The notes under the pieces: generated by a model
Told to the model about the DNA's origin: nothing
Databases searched by the model: none
Seen by the model: the letters and a program-made list of their open reading frames with translations, nothing else
Part shown: positions 8,072 through 16,949 of the stretch, piece after piece
Layout of the letters: each line of letters starts with the position of its first letter
Position numbering within the stretch: position 1 is the stretch's first letter
DNA from: Psychrobacter submarinus
Lineage (GTDB): Bacteria > Pseudomonadota > Gammaproteobacteria > Pseudomonadales > Moraxellaceae
Length of the DNA stretch: 64,000 nucleotides
Reading direction: 5' to 3'
NCBI RefSeq assembly: GCF_904846685.1
Contig: NZ_CAJHBQ010000001.1
Location: 992,001 to 1,056,000, forward strand
Translations under genes and position numbers: made by a program

Positions 8072-8887
8072 ATGAAAGCAATAATAATAACCGTAAGCTG
8101 TCTGGCAGTTACGCTGACAGCGTGCGCTAAAGACAGTGTTACAGAGAATACTGAATCGTCTCAAACGCTACGTATCGCTGCTGCTGCCAACTTATCGGAC
8201 GTCTTGCCGAAAGTTGTCGAAGGCTATAAAACCGATAATAATCAACCGAACCAAGAAATTGAGATCACTTACGCCTCATCAGGTAAGCTATATGCGCAAA
8301 TCACCTCAGGCGCGCCATACGATTTATTTTTATCTGCGAATCAGGCGTTTCCGGCCAAGCTTGCGACAGAAACACTAGCGACTGATCAGGCGAACAGTCA
8401 AAAAGACGCTCAGCCCTTCACTTATACTCAAGGTCAACTGGCGCTGTATAGCGTTATTCATCCGCTAAGCGAGATTAAACCAGCGGCTTTAAATGCATTA
8501 TTGATGGCGAAATCTACTAAAGTGACTATTGCCAACCCGCAGCTCGCGCCTTATGGTAATTCTGCCAAAGCTTATCTACAAGCCCAAAATAGTTATGAGA
8601 CTATGAAGACTCAAAAACGTCTCATACAAGCTGAAAACATCGGCCAAGCTTTTCAATATACGCATACCGGTAGTGTCGATTATGGCTTTGTTGCGCTGGC
8701 ACAGCTGCTAGCTATCAAAGCAAAGCCTACGCAGTTTCATACCTTAGCACCGAATTCTTATCCGTCGATATTACAAGACGGTATAGTGCTCAGTGAGCGA
8801 CCTAGCGCTGCTGGATTTTCAGAGTATCTACGCTCTGAGGCTGGGCAACAGTACTTTGCTGATGCCGGCTATCTACCGGTTCAGTAA
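8072..8887 (+). CDS. modA: Molybdate ABC transporter substrate-binding lipoprotein ModA
   Basis: A 271-residue periplasmic molybdate-binding protein. A signal peptide with lipobox LTAC (Cys about residue 18) points to membrane anchoring. The mature part starts LRIAAAANLSDVLPKVVEGY and continues with ITYASSGKLYAQITSGAPYDLFLSA. These are the classical ModA segments whose Ser and Ala backbone groups bind the oxyanion. Later DYGFVALAQLLA and SAAGFSEYLRSEAGQQYF are also typical. I chose ATG 8072 (AGAGTGG upstream) over an in-frame GTG at 8066. The permease gene modB lies 36 kb away and no modC is visible, so the transporter is genetically split. Molybdate would feed the cofactor pathway encoded elsewhere in the window. 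Confidence 0.88.
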   Translation: MKAIIITVSCLAVTLTACAKDSVTENTESSQTLRIAAAANLSDVLPKVVEGYKTDNNQPNQEIEITYASSGKLYAQITSGAPYDLFLSANQAFPAKLATETLATDQANSQKDAQPFTYTQGQLALYSVIHPLSEIKPAALNALLMAKSTKVTIANPQLAPYGNSAKAYLQAQNSYETMKTQKRLIQAENIGQAFQYTHTGSVDYGFVALAQLLAIKAKPTQFHTLAPNSYPSILQDGIVLSERPSAAGFSEYLRSEAGQQYFADAGYLPVQ

Positions 8888-8920
8888 TTAATCTTGCTAT
8901 CGACTAAGCCAGCAATATTT

Positions 8921-9400
8921 TTAACGATTTTCATCTGCTCTTTTGACATTATCAGGACTGGCGGCATAAATCGTATCTAACTCTGCTGTTGTCAGGTAGC
9001 GCTCGGCAATAGGAAACAAGTCACGCTCTTCAAAACGAATATGATCGTATAACAAAGTGGCGAGCGCTTTGACTTGGGCGGCGCTGATAGGATGGCTTTG
9101 AGAGTTTGCAGAGTTTTGGGCTTGGCTCACGAGAGCCTGCAGAGACTTATGTTGCTCATTGAGCGTGGTAAGCGCGGAAGCGACTTCGGGTTTACTAATA
9201 CTATAAGGCAATAGCGCCGTCGCGATCAGATGATCTTCAATCGCAAAGTGACTTTGCAAATCATCAATATATGAAGTGAGCTTGTGCCAGTGCTTACTGA
9301 TATCTTCAGGATTATCAGAGCACTCTTTGGCATGGCGAGAGATGTTGAGACCTAAATGATGTTGGCGAGATAAAGGCTGTAGTTGCGCGGCGCGTTTCAT
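8921..9400 (-). CDS. Hemerythrin HHE cation-binding domain protein
   Basis: A 159-residue all-helical protein with the pattern of hemerythrin-like (HHE) domains: PLSRQHHLGLNISRHAKEC, LTSYIDDLQSHFAIEDHLI, LNEQHKSLQAL and LLYDHIRFEERDLFPIAERYL. The spaced His and Glu residues are suited to bind a di-iron centre. Family members sense or store oxygen or iron, or protect against nitrosative stress; the role here is unknown. I start at ATG 9400 because AAGGACTCACT lies just upstream. The frame remains open to 9436 without a ribosome site. It follows the aldolase/hydrolase pair on the same strand after an 84-base gap. Confidence 0.75.
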   Translation of the reverse strand: MKRAAQLQPLSRQHHLGLNISRHAKECSDNPEDISKHWHKLTSYIDDLQSHFAIEDHLIATALLPYSISKPEVASALTTLNEQHKSLQALVSQAQNSANSQSHPISAAQVKALATLLYDHIRFEERDLFPIAERYLTTAELDTIYAASPDNVKRADENR

Positions 9401-9484
9401 AGTGAGTCCTTGTCGTGACGTCTTTTTAATAGCCAACCCTCATTGATTGATATTATCTCTGAGTGCTACTATCTCTTAGTGCTA

Positions 9485-10378
9485 CTAACTCTGATTGAGA
9501 CTATCTCTAAACTGCAGATAAGCTGTCGTCACCGCCTCAGCATCTTCAAGCTGCGGATAATGACCCAACTCTGCCAGCTCAGTGACATCGGCATTAGCAT
9601 TATTGGCATTAGATATTAATTGCCGATAGCGCTGAGCCATGTGCTGGCCTGAGATAGGGTCTTTGCTACCGTTAATAAGCTTGACCGGAACATTACTTTC
9701 GATAATGGCTTCAACCCACCTCTCACGGTGCTGCTGACGCTGCGGTATATAGTCAATGAGCTTATGCATCACCGCAAGACCGTTATTATGATTGAGCAGC
9801 TGCCATAAGCTATCGACAACCTCAGGAGTCGGCGGCGTATTGGGTCCAAAGATGCGCCGTAGATTGTCTGCAAATTTGCGTTTAGTGATAAGCTTGGACA
9901 CTAATGGCCCTAAAGGCGAGAGTAGTAGTTTTTGGATTAACACCGGCTTATGGGTTTCTGGGAACAGACCACCATTTAATAAACACACACTAGCGATACG
10001 CTGTTTTGCGCTACCCTCACGCTGTCTGGCGAGCAGCTCTTGCGCTACTGTATCGCCATAGTCGTGAGCTAATATGTGATAGTCCGTGATATTAAGTTTA
10101 TGCAAATAATGCTCAAAAATATCCGCTTGCTCCGTTATCAAGTAGCGCGCGTCTTTAGGCTTGGCCGAAAACCCAAACCCTAGCATATCAAGCGTAATCA
10201 CATAGTAGCGCTGGGTCAGCGCCTGCCACATGCCCTCCCAATCCCAGCTGGCACTTGGATAACCATGGATGAGCACAAGCGCAGGCGCACTTTTATTACC
10301 GCCCGTGCGAGTAAAAATTTGCTGCCCATTGATCGACTCAAGCTCTCCTTGTTGTCGCCACTGCGCCAAAGTAATCAT
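9485..10378 (-). CDS. Alpha/beta-fold hydrolase (haloalkane dehalogenase / epoxide hydrolase-like)
   Basis: A 297-residue alpha/beta hydrolase. Conserved features are the oxyanion-hole HGYP motif (LVLIHGYPSASWDWEGM), LDMLGFGFSAKP, and a nucleophile elbow AHDYGDTVAQELL with Asp as nucleophile, as in dehalogenases and epoxide hydrolases. The late segment VPVKLINGSKDPISG and a C-terminal GHYPQLEDAEAV supply the catalytic acid region and His. Start at ATG 10378 is preferred: GGAG lies 5-6 bases upstream and the ATG falls 2 bases after the aldolase stop. The frame is open further upstream (to 10435) within the aldolase gene. The two genes are probably translationally coupled. Actual substrate unknown. 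Confidence 0.78.
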   Translation of the reverse strand: MITLAQWRQQGELESINGQQIFTRTGGNKSAPALVLIHGYPSASWDWEGMWQALTQRYYVITLDMLGFGFSAKPKDARYLITEQADIFEHYLHKLNITDYHILAHDYGDTVAQELLARQREGSAKQRIASVCLLNGGLFPETHKPVLIQKLLLSPLGPLVSKLITKRKFADNLRRIFGPNTPPTPEVVDSLWQLLNHNNGLAVMHKLIDYIPQRQQHRERWVEAIIESNVPVKLINGSKDPISGQHMAQRYRQLISNANNANADVTELAELGHYPQLEDAEAVTTAYLQFRDSLNQS

Positions 10379-10380
10379 AG

Positions 10381-11169
10381 CTACTCCGCAAATGAGGGAT
10401 CGGTACGGCGTAGTTTGCGGAGTAGTGCTGGCCAAGCGATATCACCACCTGCGCCTCTCGTCACCTCTTTTGAAGCCGCTTGAATACCGGCTAATATCTG
10501 CGGCGGTATATGAGTCAGATTACCACCGCCGCTTTGCGCTTTGATTTGCACCTCGCAAGCTCTTTGCATGATATACATAAATAAAAAAGCATCCGCGACC
10601 GTGCTGGCGCAAGTAAGCAAGCCATGATTACGTAGAATCATGAAATTCGCATCGCCTAAGTCTGCGACCAGACGTACTTTTTCATCAGGGTTTAGCGCCA
10701 CCCCTTCATAGTCATGATAGGCCAGGTTCGATAGCGGAAAGAGCGACTGCTGTGATAAAGGCAGCAAGCCCTCGGTTTGAGCTGACACCGCCACGCCGTC
10801 GCTAGTGTGTAAGTGCAGCACACAATGTGCATCGTCACGGGCGTTGTGTACGGCGCTATGAATAGTAAAACCGGCGGGATTGATATCGTAATTCGATGGC
10901 GCAACTTTTTCGCCGGCCTGATTGACTTTTACCAAGTTTGAAGCGGTAATCTCTTCAAAAAATAAGCCATAAGGATTAATCAGAAACTCATCTTCTGTAT
11001 CGGGCACGCGCGCTGAGATATGGGTAAAGACCAAATCATCCCAGCCATACATGGCGATTAATCGGTAGCAAGCGGCCAAATCAACGCGCATCTGCCACTC
11101 TGCGGCGCTGACGTTGTCTTTTACAGTCGCAGCTGAGTTATTTAGATCGTTTGTCATGTCATTTTGCAT
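10381..11169 (-). CDS. Class II aldolase/adducin family protein
   Basis: A 262-residue protein of the class II aldolase/adducin fold, a zinc-dependent family including fuculose-phosphate aldolase and decarboxylases. Visible signatures are LAACYRLIAMYGWDDLVFTHISAR, FLINPYGLFFEEITASNLVKV, the metal-ligand stretch CVLHLHTSDGVAVSA (H-x-H) and the later ligand His in FMILRNHGLLTCA. AAAGGATGACACC before the ATG supports the start. It is the first gene of a two-gene unit with the alpha/beta hydrolase. The natural substrate is not known for this subgroup, and a role in degrading a small hydroxylated compound is only inference. Confidence 0.8.
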   Translation of the reverse strand: MQNDMTNDLNNSAATVKDNVSAAEWQMRVDLAACYRLIAMYGWDDLVFTHISARVPDTEDEFLINPYGLFFEEITASNLVKVNQAGEKVAPSNYDINPAGFTIHSAVHNARDDAHCVLHLHTSDGVAVSAQTEGLLPLSQQSLFPLSNLAYHDYEGVALNPDEKVRLVADLGDANFMILRNHGLLTCASTVADAFLFMYIMQRACEVQIKAQSGGGNLTHIPPQILAGIQAASKEVTRGAGGDIAWPALLRKLRRTDPSFAE

Positions 11170-11513
11170 GGTGTCATCCTTTACTGTGTTCGCTCTTTAG
11201 AAATAAGCGCTGTTGTCCGTTACTTCATTCTAAACACTTTTATTGGCTTAAAGCTATTCCTAAAAATGAGCAGTCATCATCCTTTGCTGCCTGACATAAT
11301 ATTGCGCTTGGTCAGTTTTAGCGTACTGCCGCCCTTTGTAACCGCCAGTCACGCTAGCCTAACTACGCTCGGCCGAATTTCTGCTAAAATTGTGTCATAA
11401 TGTTACCGCCGTAAATAACAGCTACCATAATAGCCAAATCAAAAAATAACGGAATAAAAGCAGTTCAATTAAGATAGCTCAATAAGCAGCAATAACAATA
11501 GGAAAGGTTTGCT
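11170..11513. other. Divergent intergenic region, no feature recognised
   Basis: This 344-base stretch separates the leftward aldolase gene from the rightward acyltransferase gene. It should contain promoters for both, but no hexamer pair near consensus, hairpin or small gene stands out. Confidence 0.3.
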
Positions 11514-12455
11514 ATGCGACTACACTCACTTTTTCAAAAAATGCATGAACGTACGCCAAAGCTTGGTAAAGCGGTATCATTAGCGACAGCGACAGGGGTT
11601 ATCGTTGGTAATAGTTTCGCCGGTAGTATTCCTATCTGGCTAATGGGCGCCACCAAAATCATTACCGGAGCTGACATCGCTGACAAAACCGTGATAAAAA
11701 TCGCCAACTACTGGATTAATAGTAACAATACCTTGATCGATACCATCTTACCCAAAAAGGACTGGCGCATTAGCCTACCTGATGATATCGATGTCCAAGG
11801 CAAATATTTACTGGTGAGCAACCATCAATCATGGGTCGATACCAGCATTGTGCAATACATTAGTCGCGATCGTCTGCCTTTGACGCGGTTTTTTACTAAG
11901 TTTGAGCTGATATATATCCCTATCGTCGGTCAGACCTTTTACTTTTTAGATTTCCCGATGATGCGTCGCCACTCTAAGCAAGCAGTGACCAAAAACCCAG
12001 CACTGGCAGGTAAAGATATCATTGAGGCTAAACGTGCTTGCGCGCTATTAAAAGATAAGCCTTTTACTTTGCTCAACTATTTAGAAGGTACGCGCTTCAC
12101 CCCAAAAAAGCGTGATACTCAGCAATCACCTTACACGCATTTGCTTAAACCAAGAGCTGGAGGTCTGGCGCTAGCGATCAACGCTTTGGGCGATGAGATC
12201 GATGGTATCTTAGATATGACCATCGTCTACCCTGATGGCGTGCCCACTTATGGTGAGCTTTGGCAAGGGAAAATCAAGCGCCTGGGAGTCGATGTCCGGC
12301 ATATCGAAATCCCTGACGAGCTATTTGCAAGTCTACAAGATGGCGGTTATGAGAACGACTCTGCTACTAAAGAGCAGATGTTTGCGTGGGTTGAGCATCT
12401 GTGGCGTCAAAAGGACGAGCGCATCACGTCGATGTTGGCTGAGTTTGAAGAGTAA
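11514..12455 (+). CDS. 1-acyl-sn-glycerol-3-phosphate acyltransferase-like protein (YihG type)
   Basis: A 313-residue PlsC-family acyltransferase. The acyltransferase motif I is NHQSWVD (H-x4-D, in LLVSNHQSWVDTSI, about residues 96-109). Motif III-like NYLEGTRFTPKKRD follows at about 182-195, and IDGILDMTIVYPDG matches the later PlsC region. The length and layout resemble the E. coli YihG/YbjC-like lysophospholipid acyltransferases, with a hydrophobic N-terminus for membrane association. It would transfer acyl groups to lysophosphatidic acid. AGGAAAGG lies upstream of the ATG. The acyl-CoA ligase 130 bases downstream suggests shared acyl metabolism. Confidence 0.82.
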   Translation: MRLHSLFQKMHERTPKLGKAVSLATATGVIVGNSFAGSIPIWLMGATKIITGADIADKTVIKIANYWINSNNTLIDTILPKKDWRISLPDDIDVQGKYLLVSNHQSWVDTSIVQYISRDRLPLTRFFTKFELIYIPIVGQTFYFLDFPMMRRHSKQAVTKNPALAGKDIIEAKRACALLKDKPFTLLNYLEGTRFTPKKRDTQQSPYTHLLKPRAGGLALAINALGDEIDGILDMTIVYPDGVPTYGELWQGKIKRLGVDVRHIEIPDELFASLQDGGYENDSATKEQMFAWVEHLWRQKDERITSMLAEFEE

Positions 12456-12588
12456 ATAAGCTACATATAATAAAGAACTGCCAATTATCATAAAATATTT
12501 TAAAATGGTGAGAGTGACGTATACTAATAAGACGTCATAGCAACGGTACTGACGGATATGTACTACTAACGATGATAAGGATATGCAA

Positions 12589-14217
12589 ATGTTAGGAAAA
12601 ATGATGCATCAACCGCTACTGATCAGTAGCTTAATTGAGCATGCTGCTCGCTATCATGGCGATACTGCCGTCTACTCAAAAGAAGTCGATGGCACGATGA
12701 CCCAAAGCGATTGGGCGAGCATCTCAGACAACTCAAAGCGGCTGGCTAATGCACTACAAACGCTAGGTCTTAAGTCCTCAGATCGCATCGCGACTCTGGC
12801 CTGGAACAACCGCCGCCACTTAGAGGCTTGGTACGCCATCTCCGGCAGCGGTATGATCTGCCACACTATCAACCCGCGTCTCTTCCCCGAGCAGCTCGCT
12901 TACATCGTTAACGACGCTGACGATCAGGTGCTATTCTTTGATATCACTTTTTTGCCGCTCATTGCCGCTATCAAAGATCATATCAAAGGCATCAAGCATT
13001 TTATCTTGTTGGGCGAGCGCAACGAGGCAGTGCTAGAGCACTTCCCAGATGCGCTATTCTTCGATGAACTCATCAATGAGCAAGAGTCTGAATTCGACTG
13101 GCCAGAGCTTGATGAAACCACTGCTAGCTCGCTATGCTACACTTCAGGCACTACGGGTAATCCTAAAGGCATACTCTACTCCCATCGCTCCTCAGTGCTA
13201 CACGCTATCGCACTGTGTATGCCGGATGTCTCATCGCTATCCGCGCAAGATGTGCTACTGCCCGTTGTACCGATGTTCCATGTCAACGCTTGGGGCACGC
13301 CATACGCCGCGGCGATCGTCGGCTGCTCTTTGATCTTGCCAGGACCCAACCTCGATGGTGACAGCTTGGTCTCAGTGATTGATGATTATAAGGTGACCAT
13401 TGCGCTAGGCGTGCCGACCATTTGGCAGGGCTTATTGAACGCGGCGAAAAAGAATGGTAGTAAACTTGAGAGCATGACGCGGACTATCGTTGGCGGCGCT
13501 GCTTGTCCGCCCTCCGTGATCAAGACTTTCCGTGAAGACTTCAACTGTGATGCGATACATGGTTGGGGCATGACCGAGACCAGCCCGCTTGGTACTATGA
13601 ATCAAATCAAAGCCAAGCACAAATCTTTGAGTAAAGAGGAGATCAACGAGCTGCGCAAATCACAAGGGCGTCCGCCTTATGGCGTTGAGCTGCGCTTGAT
13701 GGATACTGAAAACCCAGAGCAAAGAGTTGCTGAGGATGGCGAGTCGCAAGGTCGCTTGCAGATTCGCGGACACTGGATCATCGATGACTACTTCACTCAT
13801 AGACCAGACGCTATCACTGACGATGGCTGGTTTGATACGGGTGATATCGCTACCATCGACGCTGATGGCTATATGAATATTCGTGACCGATCCAAGGATC
13901 TGATCAAGTCAGGCGGTGAATGGATATCCTCAGTGGAGCTTGAAAACATCGCCGCCGGTCATCCTGAGGTAAAAATGGCCGCCGCTATTGCCGCAAAGCA
14001 TGAACAGTGGGGTGAGCGTCCGGTATTGATAGTGGTAAAAGAGGATGGCTCAGAGGTAACCGAGGCACAGATATTGGAGTTTTATCAAGACAAAGTTGCC
14101 AGTTGGCAAATTCCTGACAAAGTCGTTTTTGTCGATAACATCGTGTTAAATGGCGCAGGCAAGATGGTAAAAACTGACTTGCGCGATGAGCATGGTGATG
14201 TGCTGCTAAATTCGTAG
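12589..14217 (+). CDS. Long-chain fatty acid--CoA ligase (AMP-binding)
   Basis: A 542-residue adenylate-forming acyl-CoA synthetase. The phosphate-binding P-loop is SSLCYTSGTTGNPKGILYSH (about residues 180-200), followed by the GWGMTETSPLG motif and DGWFDTGDIATIDADGYMNI. The hinge is RSKDLIKSGGEWISSVELE and the C-terminal catalytic Lys lies in NGAGKMVKTDLR. It activates fatty acids to acyl-CoA. I use ATG 12589, correctly spaced from AAGGAT, rather than ATG 12583, which is almost on top of it. A small inverted repeat (TGACGT at 12515, ACGTCA at 12532) lies upstream and could be an operator. Chain-length preference cannot be read from sequence. A bidirectional terminator follows. Confidence 0.85.
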   Translation: MLGKMMHQPLLISSLIEHAARYHGDTAVYSKEVDGTMTQSDWASISDNSKRLANALQTLGLKSSDRIATLAWNNRRHLEAWYAISGSGMICHTINPRLFPEQLAYIVNDADDQVLFFDITFLPLIAAIKDHIKGIKHFILLGERNEAVLEHFPDALFFDELINEQESEFDWPELDETTASSLCYTSGTTGNPKGILYSHRSSVLHAIALCMPDVSSLSAQDVLLPVVPMFHVNAWGTPYAAAIVGCSLILPGPNLDGDSLVSVIDDYKVTIALGVPTIWQGLLNAAKKNGSKLESMTRTIVGGAACPPSVIKTFREDFNCDAIHGWGMTETSPLGTMNQIKAKHKSLSKEEINELRKSQGRPPYGVELRLMDTENPEQRVAEDGESQGRLQIRGHWIIDDYFTHRPDAITDDGWFDTGDIATIDADGYMNIRDRSKDLIKSGGEWISSVELENIAAGHPEVKMAAAIAAKHEQWGERPVLIVVKEDGSEVTEAQILEFYQDKVASWQIPDKVVFVDNIVLNGAGKMVKTDLRDEHGDVLLNS

Positions 14218-14241
14218 GTTAGACTATAGAGTCCGCGTCAC

Positions 14242-14271
14242 AAAAAAGCCTGCTACTACGCAGGCTTTTTT
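14242..14271. terminator. Bidirectional rho-independent terminator
   Basis: A stem AAAAAAGCCTGC / GCAGGCTTTTTT with a 6-base loop (14254-14259) has an A-tract on one side and a T-tract on the other. It can therefore stop transcription of both convergent neighbours, the acyl-CoA ligase and the YgjP-like gene. Confidence 0.85.
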
Positions 14272-14307
14272 ATATGAATATCAAATGACTATTACTATAC
14301 CATCTAA

Positions 14308-14799
14308 TCAGGACAACTCGCGTAAGTGCAGCCACAGCCGCGTATCTAGCTCAACTTGATGATAGTCTGGCTGCATATGATGGCACAGCTGATAAAACGC
14401 TTTACTATGATCTTTTTCTTTAAAGTGTGCCAGCTCATGAACCACTATCATCCGCAGAAATTCGAGCGGCGCGTCTTTAAAGACACTCGCTACGGTGATG
14501 CTGTTGTGCGACTTGAGCTTACTGCCCTGCACTCGCGACTGATAAGTATGCATGCCTAGCGCTTGTTTTAGCGTGCTAAGCTTACTGTCGTACTTCACTT
14601 GCGATAACGGAGCGCTTTTACGCATGTAGTCGTTTTTTATCTCATTGATATATTGATACAGCGCTTTGTCGCTTTGAATTTGGTGCACGTTTGGATATTT
14701 ATTATTCAGGTACTCGCCAAGCTGACCACGACTGATAAGCTTGGCCACTTGTGTTTGAATAGACTCAGGATAATGGGCGATGTATTTAAGGGTAGTCAT
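14308..14799 (-). CDS. YgjP-like zinc metallopeptidase domain protein
   Basis: A 163-residue protein of the YgjP (DUF45/M48-related) metallopeptidase family. The zinc site is VVHELAHFKEKDHSKAFYQL: the HELAH motif gives two His ligands and the catalytic Glu, and the downstream DHSKAF His is the third ligand. The domain covers most of the protein. E. coli YgjP has been linked to UTP hydrolysis, but the family's physiological role is not settled. It has no signal peptide, so it is probably cytoplasmic. It reads on the same strand as mobA, 42 bases after it, and may be cotranscribed with the molybdenum genes by position only. Confidence 0.78.
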   Translation of the reverse strand: MTTLKYIAHYPESIQTQVAKLISRGQLGEYLNNKYPNVHQIQSDKALYQYINEIKNDYMRKSAPLSQVKYDSKLSTLKQALGMHTYQSRVQGSKLKSHNSITVASVFKDAPLEFLRMIVVHELAHFKEKDHSKAFYQLCHHMQPDYHQVELDTRLWLHLRELS

Positions 14800-14841
14800 A
14801 CATAATGCTCATAAGGTTTATTTTATACTGTATCAAATATT

Positions 14842-15531
14842 CTAAGATAGAGCCTGACATGCTTTGACAAAGTCCTCAGGCGTATTAAAATTCGTTAAAT
14901 ACTGCCACTGCGGATCAAAAGCGACTTTTTGGCAAATCGGCTCTATAAAACGCATGACACGGCGTTGACCGCTATCGAGATAAGCGCGCAGTTCAGGCTC
15001 GATAGCGAGTTGATACAAGCCTAATAACGGATATAAATGGCTATCATCGCTTAGGCAAACGACTGCTCTAGCGTGTAGGCTGCGGTTGGTAGCAGCGCTT
15101 AGATGTTGCCAAAGCTCGGTGGCTTTAATTAAGCTATCACAGCTGATAACCAGTAAGTAATCAGTCAGGCTATTTTTAGAGCTAGTATCCTTTACGAATG
15201 AAATGGACGTTTGCAGCGCTGATTCAATGGCGGCTAAAGCCCCGCCTATGTTTTTGTACTTATCATCAGTCTTGCTATTATCTGCTTTTTTATCATTTTG
15301 ACTATAGTCCTTGATATGAAAAATAGGCGCTTCGGAGCGAGCCGCTAACGCTTCATCTACCTTAAACCCATGCTCATTATCAGCAATCATAATCGGCACG
15401 TTTAGCGGCGTCGCATGTCTGACATGATAGTTCAGTAACGTCTCACCACCGGGCAGCTTGAGCTTGGCTTTGGGCGTACCCATACGCTTAGAGTTGCCGC
15501 CTGCTAAAATGACCACTCCGGCTAATCTCAT
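14842..15531 (-). CDS. mobA: Molybdenum cofactor guanylyltransferase MobA
   Basis: A 229-residue nucleotidyltransferase that adds GMP to molybdopterin to make the guanine dinucleotide cofactor needed by DMSO-reductase-family enzymes. The nucleotide-binding signature VVILAGGNSKRMGTPKAKL lies at the N-terminus, and LLVISCDSLI matches the metal-binding LVxxCDxP region with some divergence. The ATG at 15531 overlaps the moeA stop (ATGA, TGA at 15528-15530), indicating translational coupling. A longer frame to 15546 inside moeA is unlikely. A poorly conserved Lys/Asp/Asn-rich insert lies around residues 80-95. The FdhF/YdeP-like enzyme upstream is the likely user. Confidence 0.85.
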   Translation of the reverse strand: MRLAGVVILAGGNSKRMGTPKAKLKLPGGETLLNYHVRHATPLNVPIMIADNEHGFKVDEALAARSEAPIFHIKDYSQNDKKADNSKTDDKYKNIGGALAAIESALQTSISFVKDTSSKNSLTDYLLVISCDSLIKATELWQHLSAATNRSLHARAVVCLSDDSHLYPLLGLYQLAIEPELRAYLDSGQRRVMRFIEPICQKVAFDPQWQYLTNFNTPEDFVKACQALS

Positions 15532-16838
15532 ATGTTTGATGACCACGGGAATGGCTGCACGGTTACGCTCTCACCTGCCGCTAAGTTGCCGCTATCTTTT
15601 GCCAAAACAATCAAACAATTGGCTTGGCTTAACTGCTTGATACGGTGCGATTGCTGTTTGCTAAAGGCTTTTACGGTAAAACTGCCATCACTGTTTCGCG
15701 CTAATACGCCGCGCTGAAAGTCTTTGCGTCCAGCTGACTTACGCACGTCATTGTCTAGTGTCGCCTGTACTGTCCTTACCATTGGCATATCATCGGCACT
15801 GACGCTAGATAACCGCCACAAAGACGGTATTACTAGCTGTAGCGTACCTACCAGAGTAGATAAGGGGTTACCCGGTAGCCCAAAAAACAAGACAGGCTTG
15901 GCAAGCTTATTATCGCTATCGCCTAATAGCTCACCAAAGACAAAAGGCTTGCCCGGTTTCATCGCGACTTTATAGTGATTGATTTTGCCTAATTGCTCGA
16001 TAACCGTCGTCAAAAAATCATAGTCACCGACCGACACGCCTGCGCTAGAGAGGAGCACATCGCATTCTCTCATAGCGGTAGTGACAGTCGCGATCGTCTG
16101 CTCTAAATTATCAGGAATAATACCGTAGTCTTCGATAGTTACTGGCAATCCTGCCAAGAGTGTTTTCAGCGTTGGGGTGTTAGAGTTATAGATTTGCGCT
16201 AGGCTCTGTAGCGGCTGACCGACAGCGACTAGCTCATCGCCTGTCGCCATGACGCCTACCTTTAACGGCTGATAAACTTTGACTTTTGCTACTCCAAGAT
16301 TGGCTAGTAAGCTAATGTCGGCAGGATTAAGACGCTTGCCTTTTTGTAAGACTACCTCGCCCTCTGCAACCTCCTCGCCTTGCTTACGAATATTATCATC
16401 GGCTTTCGCGGCTTGCGTCAGCGTTATATGATAAGGCTGAGACTTATCGATGGATTCGCGTATCTCAGCAAAGTTGGTATTCTCTTGCATGATGACCGTA
16501 TCGCCATCGTCTGGCACCACAGCACCGGTAAAGATACGAACCCCTTGTCCCGCAGTGAGCTTACCCGTATAAGGACTTCCCGCTTGCGATTCGCCCACGA
16601 TTTCGATACTAGTGTCTGCATCGAGCGCGCTACCCGCTGCGATACTGTAGCCATCCATCGCAGAGACGTTTTGTCTGGGTATATTGAATGGCGAGCTAAT
16701 ATCCTCCGCCAAAATATGATTTTGGCACTCAAGCAAATCGATCTTTTGTACCCTGCGTTTGGTTACAGGAAAGTCCGTTTGATTATAGCGCTCAATACGC
16801 TCAGTGATCGCTTGTTGCAGCGCTTCTAAGGTAATCAT
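15528..16838 (-). CDS. moeA: Molybdopterin molybdenumtransferase MoeA
   Basis: A 436-residue MoeA, which inserts molybdate into adenylated molybdopterin. Characteristic segments are ISSPFNIPRQNVSAMDGYSI near the N-terminus, VRIFTGAVVPDDGDTVIMQE, a four-residue-spaced GDELV in VGVMATGDELVAVGQPL, LLSSAGVSVGDYDFL and the substrate-binding KPGKPFVFGEL followed by FGLPGNPLSTLV. The protein has the usual multidomain length. The start is uncertain: ATG 16838 is used here, while an in-frame GTG at 16853 has no better ribosome site. It overlaps mobA by four bases. MoaB/MogA-type adenylation partner moaB is encoded at 41.8 kb. Confidence 0.88.
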   Translation of the reverse strand: MITLEALQQAITERIERYNQTDFPVTKRRVQKIDLLECQNHILAEDISSPFNIPRQNVSAMDGYSIAAGSALDADTSIEIVGESQAGSPYTGKLTAGQGVRIFTGAVVPDDGDTVIMQENTNFAEIRESIDKSQPYHITLTQAAKADDNIRKQGEEVAEGEVVLQKGKRLNPADISLLANLGVAKVKVYQPLKVGVMATGDELVAVGQPLQSLAQIYNSNTPTLKTLLAGLPVTIEDYGIIPDNLEQTIATVTTAMRECDVLLSSAGVSVGDYDFLTTVIEQLGKINHYKVAMKPGKPFVFGELLGDSDNKLAKPVLFFGLPGNPLSTLVGTLQLVIPSLWRLSSVSADDMPMVRTVQATLDNDVRKSAGRKDFQRGVLARNSDGSFTVKAFSKQQSHRIKQLSQANCLIVLAKDSGNLAAGESVTVQPFPWSSNI

Positions 16839-16949
16839 AAGATGGGTACTCACTTATAAATATGTATACGCGTCATTATAGTCGTTAACTGCCAAAACAA
16901 AGAAATCTTTAATAAAAATAGCTTTTAAAAAAAACAATCTCACATAGCT

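Noticed and set aside
11164..11400. 78-codon frame in the gap before the acyltransferase gene
   Set aside because: It starts inside the start region of the divergent aldolase gene, lacks a ribosome site and has no recognisable product.
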